Under the pieces are notes generated by a model. It was given only the letters and a program-made list of their open reading frames with translations. It was not told where the DNA came from and did not search any database. Shown piece after piece: positions 55,571 through 64,000 of a DNA stretch of 64,000 bases. A program made the position numbers and the translations under genes. The stretch spans positions 5,394,001 through 5,458,000 of the forward strand of contig JAJFPB010000003.1 of the NCBI GenBank assembly GCA_020881915.1, written 5' to 3'. Source of the DNA: Paramyrothecium sp. XJ0827 (Eukaryota; Ascomycota; Sordariomycetes; Hypocreales; Stachybotryaceae). Every line of letters begins with the position of its first letter. Positions within the stretch are counted from its first letter, which is position 1.

Positions 55571-58500
55571 TTAGTCATTTAAGCCGGCTTTAGCTAGCTT
55601 TGCTTTTTGCAGCTGCTGCGTATGAATGCTCTAGAGGCCGAGTCCCGTTAGTACACTAGATTCCTGGGCTCCTTTATGTAGAGCCAATATTTTATAGTAG
55701 GACTAACCATCTCAACAGTTTGGAGGACAAGATAGCGAGTCACTACAACGTCCTTTTGCTGCCCGAGTCTCTGTACTCTGCCGATGGCCTGATCTTCGAC
55801 ACTTGGGTTCCATTGAGGCTCAAAGAGGAAGACATTATCTGCTACCGTCAAGTTCAGGCTGCAGTCTTATTAGCAAAGTGTTCAGTCAATGGAAGGTCTC
55901 CGTCCTACCCAAACGCCCCGACACCAGTACTCATGAGGAGAATTCGAATCTCCTGGTTGGCAACAAATGTATCCATGCTGGCCTGGCGATGAATCATTTC
56001 CATTCTTCCATCGATTCGGACGAAAGAGATTCCGCGAAGCTCGAGGTGGAGCGCGATGAGATCCAGAGATCGTGTCCAGCATGAGAATATGATGCTAAGC
56101 AAAGTCAATGAGCCATTACTAACATGTATATCGAGCAATTCTTTCCGGAGAATTGGAAATGAAAGATGTAAACCTTTTGGCACCAGTTCCAAGACTCTCG
56201 ACATCTTCAAGAAGAGTTCTGAGTTTTGATGAATAGCCTGTCTGGCAAAAGCTAGCTGTATTCATCGAGAATGATGTTGAGTACCGGCCTGTTCTCCTAT
56301 TAACGCCAGGGCTTAGCCCGGTGTTTGTCGCTGTCGAGACCAGACTCGATGACTCCGAGACTTCCTCATTCGACATTCCTTCGCCATGTTCCTGGCATTT
56401 GGGACACAGAATACCTATATCATTATGCTGATTCAAGGCAAGCATTCCAGACGTTGCAGATATAGGGGTCTTGGCGCCACATACAACGCACTTGAGTTCC
56501 GCCTCCGAATTAAGGCACGACAGCATATCCTCCTGCTTCATCTCGCCATATGCAGGAGTTCTCTCCGATTCCCACGAGCGCTGAAAGGTACCATGGTTGC
56601 ACAGTATCCGAAGCTGCAGCTGAGCCTGGAATATGCCAAAGTAATCACGACTGCTAGGGTCCGCATATACCCTCTGGGACATCCTTCGAGCCATTTTAAC
56701 AAGCGCCTCATCGTACTGCTGACGCTCTGCAGGGGAGAAAGTTACGTAGCGAACGCGTTCCCTTATGTTAGGAAGGCACAGGAGCTCTCGTGATCGCCGT
56801 AGACAGATGCAGTCTAGCAGTATTACAAGCCGGCCCAAGGCCGACTCTGGGTCCTGGAGATAGAGATTAGAAATGTGTTTCCGAAAAGTCCCAAGGTTCT
56901 CAAAGGGCGCAAGTCTCAAGAAGGCTAAAAGAGCACCCAGGTCATCCAGCCGATTCTGGATTGGAGTAGCAGTGAGGCACCACCGGGACCGAGCGCTGAT
57001 AGACGATGCAGACTGGTACAATGACGTTGCCTGGCGGCGGATCATATGTGCTGCAAGACATTAGCGGGTCATAGGAAACCCCGTCTGGATTCTACGTTGA
57101 CAACCATGATACCCACCTTCGTCTAGGACAACACGGTACCAGTCCAGTTGATACAACGCACTCCGGGCCTTTGCAAAACTCGACGCGATCGTGTGATAGG
57201 TGGTGATAACTATGTCGGAAGACATGTAAGTCTCATAAGTGTTATCACGCCGCCTTCCATAGTATTTAGAGAAACGTAAAGAGCCGTCCGAGTGGCTTAT
57301 GTCAGTCAGTAAAGCTCACACCACCCGAGTAAGGGGCATATCTTGCCAATGTATCTCTTTCAGCCATGAATTCATAATTACTGTCTTTCGCATTAACCAT
57401 AGCCGGCTTATAAGACATTGGATGAAATGGCTACTTACATATAGAGGGTACGACAACCAAGGTAGCACTTGTCCGTGCCCGCTCACCTGGTCGATCGACC
57501 ATGGCTGGTGCTGGTATCGCCCAGGCTCGAGCAAGGGGCAAAGTTTTCGAGACTAGTGCCAGCACGCTCAAGGTCTTTCCCATGCCCATTTCATCGGCCA
57601 AGATGCCTCCACCCAGCTCAAGTGGCTGTTCATCTGCTTCATCGAGCGTAAGTCTGCTCTTATAGCTTTCAGCATCATCATTATTAGTTCGTAATTGCAG
57701 CAACGGGTTCAGGAGTGCATGCAAATAAACCTACAATTGCCGGCCAGTTTCCGCTAATGAACATTCCCACAATGAATACTCTGGCGCGATAGGTCCATCT
57801 TCACGCTGCAGCATGAAATGCAATGCCGTTTGCTGGTGTCTGGGGATGTGTTAGTGCAAAATGAGAGAATAAGGGTGAGTATGTGTATTTCAAGCGTACT
57901 CTAGGAGTGGAGTGGTTAATCTAGCTTCGATTGTGACCTTTTGGAGGTTTCTAAAACGACCAAGGGAGTGGTAGACACTGGAAACGGTTTTTTTAAGTTG
58001 ATTCTTTGGCTGGGGTGCGGATGATTGCGTTTGTTGAAGCTGCTGATGGTACCAAGCCGTGCTCAGGGTATCTGCTTTGGGCTCTGTAATGCCCTCATAT
58101 GACACAATATGCGGGTTTCTATACTCTACTCCTTCGAGACCTTGGTTAGGATCTTGAAGGAATGCCTTTTTGTTTGATAGCTGGCGACCAACTTCATTCA
58201 TGGACGTCTCAGACCCGTAGATATTCAAGTCGACTTTCATGGTCGCTTGTCCTGGTGTATTTGCCCGAGTGAGCATCCGCTCGAAGGCGCTGCGGTGTAC
58301 AAACGCCAGGACCCAGATGGAAGGTAAGTCGAGAAGAAATCCGATGGCAATCTCACTGTGCTTGTTCAATAGAGCAAAGGGCTTCCCGTCCGGAAAGCAA
58401 AGCATGGTGCGATTGTTAATTTTCTCGACCTTGCACGTGGCTTTTTGCTGCCCTTCGGCGACTGCAAGTAACATGCCCCGCGACTCACTCATATCGCCGA

Positions 58501-58843
58501 CAATTTTGACCGAAACATCGCTTAGCTATTATCCAAAAGTTGGCACAAGTGGTCTATCCCCTTCAACCGAACGAAGCAAGCCTAAGAAATCGCTGCTTAC
58601 CATACCAAAACACACCGAACTATCCCGAGATAGCAGCGGTGTCGCGCTTGAGATAATCTCTCCATCCGGCGGCGACAGTTGTAAGCCGCCAGACGACTCG
58701 GCCCACAACTGGACGTGATCCAGAGCTTGGGCAAGGTTTTCATCTGCCGTCCACCACGGATCGAAAATGTCCTCATGGAAATACAATGAAGGCAGGTTCG
58801 GCACCTGAACCTGATTGGAAAGATCCCAGTCTGTCGTAGCCAT
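55571..58843 (-). pseudogene. SNF2/Rad5-like helicase gene with one in-frame stop
   Basis: Nine exons: 58843-58601, 58525-57900, 57839-57439, 57380-57320, 57295-57117, 57050-56174, 56094-55909, 55858-55708, 55630-55571; all phases agree, total 928 codons. Motifs in order: TPLLEHQQTALHFMLQRED, GGILADEMGMGKT (motif I), IVITTYHTIASSF, VVLDEAHMIRR (DEAH, motif II), WCLTATPIQNRLDDLGALL (III), a Cys pair region (CVVCG...CPKC) in place of a RING finger, IIFSCWTRSLDLI (IV), MSTGVGAFGLNLTVADNVF (V) and AIGRVQRLGQQKDV (VI). Everything is in frame except TAG at 57731-57733 (codon 326, before motif I), where relatives often carry Trp; TGG to TAG is a CpA-type change on the other strand. No intron that removes it was found. 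If real, the copy is non-functional; otherwise an ordinary nuclear remodeller. Start lies 500 bp from a divergent NACHT gene. Confidence 0.85.
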
Positions 58844-59342
58844 TGTGGAGGGGGGGGGCTCTGAACACTTCCATATGGAGTCTTGCTAGAGAAACCGTTG
58901 AGCTAGCTCCTTGACCTAGACTACTTGGCATAAATCTTAGCAAATGCGTGGAAATACCTCTATTTTCAAGTACAACATCCGTGGTTCGCAACGAGGCTGT
59001 GCCTCAAATTGAGTGTTGGGGATGTGTGCTTAGATGCCCAACCATATCGAGCCTTACAATAAGGCTCTCGGACAAACTTATGGTGAGCTCTTCAGCACCT
59101 GACATGATTGGCCTAGGTAATATGCACACCGACGTGGCGTATTGCACTGCCACCAATGCCTACCTGAGTGTGTGAGACCTTAAGGCAGCCAAGGCAACCT
59201 ATGCGGGGAGGTTCATTTACGCCTTGAGAACTCTCTCCCGAATGAGACCTCGAGGCCGTCTAGGACGCTGAACGAAAAATATCTACCGTGATTCATTCAT
59301 TCCACATTCATAATACCGTAATCCGGATTGGCGATCAGTCTC
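58844..59342. other. 499-bp divergent promoter region
   Basis: Separates the start codons of the SNF2 helicase gene (minus) and the NACHT-C2H2 gene (plus). It opens with a run of nine G at about 58850-58858. No TATA box is clear on either strand. A shared regulatory region is inferred from geometry only. Confidence 0.4.
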
Positions 59343-62300
59343 ATGGCTTCTTCTACGAATCCTTTCGATAAGGCCCTGGCAGCCTTTCAAGCCGACTTGA
59401 CAAGCGCTGAACGAGCGAGCTTCCAGTTTACGACAGTGAACGATGTCAAAACTGCGATCATTGGCATCCAGGCCGAGCAGCGGAAGAGCAAGAAGATCAT
59501 GAACCTCACAAGACTGCAGGGATTTGTGGAGGCAATGGAGCAATTCGGGAAAGTGGTGGAGGTATTCGTGAATACCTCCGAAATGCTGGCATTTGTCTGG
59601 GGTCCAATGAAGCTCGTCCTCCTGGTGAGCCATTCACTTCTTCTCCCATCTTGCATAATTAGGCGACAAATAGCGCGAAGCTGACGGGTGGCGATTGTTA
59701 GGCTGCGAACACTTGGGCTGAGTCTCTGGACGAGCTACTTGACGCATACCAGCAGATCTCGGACCACTTGCCTATACTGGAGAGGTATGGACAGCTCTTT
59801 CAAACAGATGCGCAGATGCAGGTTGTTCTGGCAATGCTTTGGACGGACATTCTTGACTTTCATCGGCATGCGCTGCGGATCTTCAGGCAGAGAAGTATGT
59901 GACCATGTTGAAAAGGCTCTACACATATCTAAACATGGACACTTAGTGTTGAGGCAAGTCTTCAGGTCACTGTGGAAAACTTTCAAATCGGAATTTCAAC
60001 AGATCCTCAAACAACTTCAACGCCACCGTGAGCTGCTGGATAGCCAGGCTCTCCAACTGCACGTTCAAGCATTGCAGACCTACCAGCTTGACCGGGACGA
60101 AATTTTTGCGCAGCACCGGCGACAGCAGGCCGAAGAGCAGCGGCGACAATACTTGTCATTGGTAACTTGGATTGCCGCCGCCGACATGGTTGTTGACCAT
60201 GAACAAATACTGGCTGTCCGAGACGATTATCCTCTGACTGGACGCTGGATTCTGGAAGTATCCGAGATTCGAAGCTGGCTTCGTAAAATTGTGCCAAGGT
60301 CTTCGATAGTATGGGTTTATGGAATTCCGGGAGCTGGTAAGTTAAATCGAGGGCGGCATTCCCGCACCAAGGACAAATGGCTCACCTGCCTGCAGGGAAA
60401 ACGGTATTGGCATCAGTCATTATTCAACACTTGCTCCAGCATAGAGAAAATGAAGGCATCCATGTCGCATTCTTCTATTGTAGAGAGAACGACCCCGAAC
60501 GCAACACGTCAGTCGCCATGATCAAAACCGTTCTCAGCCAGTTCATCCGGCAGAATCGGCATCTTGTACCAGTCTTTTATGACCGTTATTGTGACAGCGG
60601 AGATGTGTCCCTGAAGTCTGCCAGCTTGTGTAAAGAACTTCTGCAGCTAATGTGCGAAAGCCTATCTAGGGCTTACATAGTTGTCGATGGCTTGGATGAG
60701 TGCGATCAAGAGCAGAGGAGACAGTGTCTTGTCCATCTGAAAGACTTGGTCCGAACCTGCGACCTTGTCGATCCTGGTAAGTTGCGGGTGCTATGTACGA
60801 GTCGGCTCGAGCCAGACATCCAGCGCGCCATGACCTCAGCGACCGCGGTGGGCTTGGAGGCGAAAGACACACGCAACGATATCGATACATATGTGCAAGC
60901 GCAAACGGCGAAACTGCAAAGGTCGTGGGGCATCCAACCTGGCTTATCGATGGATGATATTCGATACATTCAGCATAATGTGCAAGACCGAGCCGCTGGT
61001 AAGCCACCTGAGACAACATGCTCCTGCATCCTTCGCTGGACGTTCTACGCTATTGAACAAGGCGATTAACTAACGCTTCCCACACTAGGCATGTTTTTGT
61101 ATGCCAAACTTGTCATGGAGAACCTCCTAGCTCAACCGACTCTTCACGAGCTCGCCAGGGAACTTGCACCAGACTGCTTCCCCGATGGCCTACAAGCAGC
61201 GTATGTCCTCGGATTGCCCCTTGGTCGTCACGAGCCACCCTAACTCGAATACATTCAGATATAACCGCACGCTATACAGGGTGAAGCGCAGCCAAACTTC
61301 AGACAAGCAAAACACGGCGTTTCGCGTATTAGGTATGATGCTCTGCTCCCGGAGGCCGCTCTACTGGCGCGAGATCCAAGCCGCGATGGCTATGGATTCT
61401 GTCGCACAAACCATAGATGCCGATCGAAGGCTACGGCTGCACATCCGAGGGACTTGTGGCTCCTTAATTGATATACTTTCTGGCGATCGTGTTCAGTTCA
61501 TCCATGCGACTGCTGCCTTGTAAGTTGGGCTGTACATCCATCAAAATCCATCTCTGGACGCTTTTTCTGCCTCACTGTACCCTGACTGAGAAAATGGTTT
61601 CAGGTATATTGGCTGCTCCGGATTTATTCTGAGGACATCGGCAGAAATCAGCATGGCTGCTCTTTGCATGCATTATCTCACCTTCGAGTGTTTCGAAAAC
61701 GACGAGGAAGATGATGATGAAGTTGCGAGGGACAGGTTCGCAAGCACTGGCTACTTTACATTTCAGGATTACGCCGTTGCCCATTGGACAGACCACTATA
61801 TTAGTGCGGTGAAGGGAGGCAACGACGGTGCCCCAGACGCCGTCACGGCCGACTTCCGCGAAGCCGTCGTCGCCTTCGAATCACGGTTCGCCGATGACAT
61901 GAAGCCAGTCACAACCAGTCCCGACGCGGTTCTGGCTGCCGATTGGTTAAATATTGCTTGCTATCCTTCCTTGCTAGCGATCTTCTGTCACGCCCAAGAG
62001 GTGTCGACGTGGCGAGATGATACAAGAGATACTGTCAGTCTCAAGTCTCTGCATGCAAGCCTGGAGCGCAACCGTGCGGCGCTGGAGAAGCTGTCGGCCA
62101 GTGTGATGCGCGGAACCCTGGAAGCGGATGCGCTGGAGGACCTGTATGGGCGCAACTGGTATAAGTGCTCCAAGCTGACGTGCTTCTTTTTCCACGAGGG
62201 CTTCTCTGAACCCGAGGAGCGTAAGAGACACGCCGGACGCCATGACAGACCGTTCAGGTGCACGGCTGATCCGGACTGTTACGGTGCGACTTTCGGCTTC

Positions 62301-62966
62301 CAGTCACTTTCAGAGCTTGGAAAACACAAAGCGACTGTGCATCCCGGCCATGATCAGCTATCCACAACGTTCACTCGATTTGTTAGGCTGAAGGAAGGTG
62401 TACGGCCTGCGGACAAGGATGATGTTGCCCAATTCAGACAGAAGGTTCCGGCCACTTTCCAGTGCACGTTGTGTCCAAAAAATTTCACCAGAGTCTACAA
62501 CCTACGTAGCCACCTTCGGACTCACTCCGATGAGCGGCCTTTTGCCTGCATGATCTGTGGGAAGTCATTTGCTAGACAGCATGATAGAAAGCGCCACGAA
62601 GCCCTGCACAGTGGTGCAAAACACTTCGTCTGCAAGGGCATGTTGAAAGCTGGTGGAGAATGGGGCTGTGGAAGGCGATTCGCCCGGCCAAGTGCCCTGG
62701 GGCTGCATCTTCGGACCTATACGGGCCGTATCTGCATGAAGCCACTGTTAGATGAGGAGAAGAGTCTGCTTCAAAAGGGACGGAAAGACCAAGAAATGCA
62801 GAGCAGGGCTCATAATATGATGTTTGCTCAGTGTCCCGCCATAGTCGCCCCGGGTTCCACGGAACTAGAGGATGGTGTTCCTCTCCCAGCCTCCATTCTA
62901 ACGAATTACCCTGAATTGGCCCAGGGAGAAGGGCAAGACAGCGAAATGGGCACTCAAAACTTGTGA
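59343..62966 (+). CDS. NACHT STAND protein fused to C2H2 zinc fingers, 1,067 aa
   Basis: Seven exons: 59343-59624, 59702-59894, 59947-60336, 60396-60998, 61089-61200, 61259-61519, 61604-62966; all introns keep phase. Domain order: an N-terminal helical domain (FVWGPMKLVLLAANTWAESL; I believe the type annotated DUF7708) up to about residue 230, NACHT with Walker A GIPGAGKT at 284-291 and Walker B YIVVDGLDECD at 382-392, a winged-helix-like part (VLGMMLCSRRPLYWREIQ), a conserved FQDYAVAHW motif, then degenerate Cys/His segments near 802-860 and two good C2H2 fingers (901-921 and 929-949) followed by a third irregular one (957-991). Such NACHT plus zinc-finger chains are known in fungi but are uncommon. 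The role, perhaps recognition coupled to nucleic-acid binding, is inference. The gene looks intact. Confidence 0.88.
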
Positions 62967-64000
62967 GGACAAATTTCCGGCTCACGCCTTTGAAAAGTGT
63001 CTTACACTTTCCTGCTGTATGTGCCTATGAACTTCCTTCAATCATCCCGCAGCATGTTATTGAGTCGAATGATAGGCGAGCTAGGTATATGTTGCTGCAT
63101 GGCTTTGCACGCATCACTGGAAAATTCTAGTGTTAAGGCACGCACGGGGTCGCGACCAGAACAGGTTTCCTTGGCGACCGAGCTGCTCTTTGACGCTAAA
63201 ATTCCAGAACTAAGCCTGCTGGAATGTCCGATATTAGTCAGCGTCCGGGTCAGGTGACCTGGGACCTTCCCCCTCTTTTCTCTACAGCCTCGCCACAAGA
63301 TAATTAGGGGGGCAAGTTGAAGTCTTTGAATATAACAGATGCCACCTTGTGCCTACCGGGCTACCTACCCTATGCTTGTGATCTTACTGTAACATGGTAC
63401 TAGTGTGCTCAAAACCTCAAAACTCGGTTTTCCTGCCTTCAGCGCTCGAACCTCTTACTTAAGGATACCTAAAAGGGTAATTAGTGGATATTGTCCAGGG
63501 GCTATAGTCAACTTACAGCGCCACACGCCAGAAAAGCCACACATATCACGTGCACCTAGTTTCTTTCAATTACCCTCTCTCTTTACTTTCTTCCCTCTCT
63601 TTTATCCTGCTTTTCTCTGTTTCCTAAAATCCCCTATAAGCTGCCCAATAAGTCCTCTACCTACTAAATCCCCTACAAGTTAGCTACTAAATTAGGATCT
63701 AATTATGTTAAAAATGATGTCGGATGGTAAAGCGGAATTTTGAGTACATCCGGACCTATTTGCTTGATATCCCACCGTACGTGACGATTCTTTACCTCAT
63801 AGGGACTAGTAAAACCGCAGGAGAATTTTTGTGTCTAAGATCGTTGTTCTTCCGCCCCAGCCAGCTTTCCAAGAGTCATTTTATCTACTTCAAGTGTGCT
63901 AAATACATCCGAGACTTGGTCCTGCCTTTTGAGCTGCTGGATGCTGAATGGCGTTTGTTCTGGCATTTTTCCTTCGGTTTAACATATGACTTGAACGCTT
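62967..64000. other. Right-hand end, no gene seen
   Basis: About 1 kb. A pyrimidine-rich tract at about 63560-63640 (TTACCCTCTCTCTTTACTTT) is followed by an AT-rich stretch with TTAGCTACTAAATTAGG (63677-63693). The frame at 63405-63683 is low-complexity and not called. Confidence 0.35.

Noticed and set aside
57700..57760. A small intron that would remove the TAG in the helicase gene
   Set aside because: No GT donor in the required phase precedes an AG at the needed place; the surrounding text reads as normal coding sequence.
1..64000. CRISPR arrays, bacterial operons, rRNA or telomere repeats
   Set aside because: None seen: no regularly spaced identical repeats, no TTAGGG runs, and the gene structure is eukaryotic throughout. 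tRNA genes were not recognised by eye; a covariance-model scan would be needed to exclude them.

Overview
The window comes from a filamentous ascomycete (Pezizomycotina, probably a sordariomycete). The evidence is short GT-AG introns of about 40-110 nt in most genes, and the gene content: HET and NACHT genes, RTA1 protein, Zn2Cys6 and bZIP-like regulators, GH5 and GH3 secreted enzymes, amadoriase, berberine-bridge oxidase and a fungal hAT transposon. I joined exons by hand wherever splice sites and reading phase agreed. Species cannot be named from the sequence alone.

Layout. 0-6 kb: 3' end of a secreted GH5 beta-mannanase, a gene remnant with two stop codons, a hypothetical gene, a secreted HExxH protein and an aldose 1-epimerase. 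7.4-10 kb: a HET-domain gene. 11-21.3 kb: Zn2Cys6 regulator, berberine-bridge-type FAD oxidase, RTA1 membrane protein, secreted GH3 beta-glucosidase and a short-chain dehydrogenase. 21.9-28.7 kb: another remnant with one stop, a bZIP/DUF3425-type regulator and a NACHT STAND protein. 31.4-34.3 kb: a complete but decayed hAT transposon with perfect 8-bp target duplication and 20-bp inverted ends. 35-42.5 kb: MFS permease, S10 carboxypeptidase, amadoriase-type oxidase, and a Cys-rich protein with a GPI-like tail. 43.7-47.2 kb: a short-chain dehydrogenase pseudogene with three stops and a P450 whose second intron lacks a proper acceptor. 48-54 kb: a six-exon, 725-residue secreted protein of unknown family, and small secreted proteins. 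55.6-63 kb: a SNF2/Rad5-like helicase gene with one stop codon, divergent from a NACHT protein fused to C2H2 zinc fingers.

Two themes tie the window together. The first is recognition and defence: one HET gene and two NACHT STAND genes lie in 64 kb, one joined to zinc fingers and paired head-to-head with a chromatin-remodeller-like helicase. The second is decay: four loci carry in-frame stops, most explicable by C:G to T:A change at CpA sites, as expected from repeat-induced point mutation (RIP). The rest is a saprotroph or plant-associated toolkit of wall-polysaccharide enzymes, sugar and amino-sugar metabolism, secreted peptidase, transporters and oxidoreductases.
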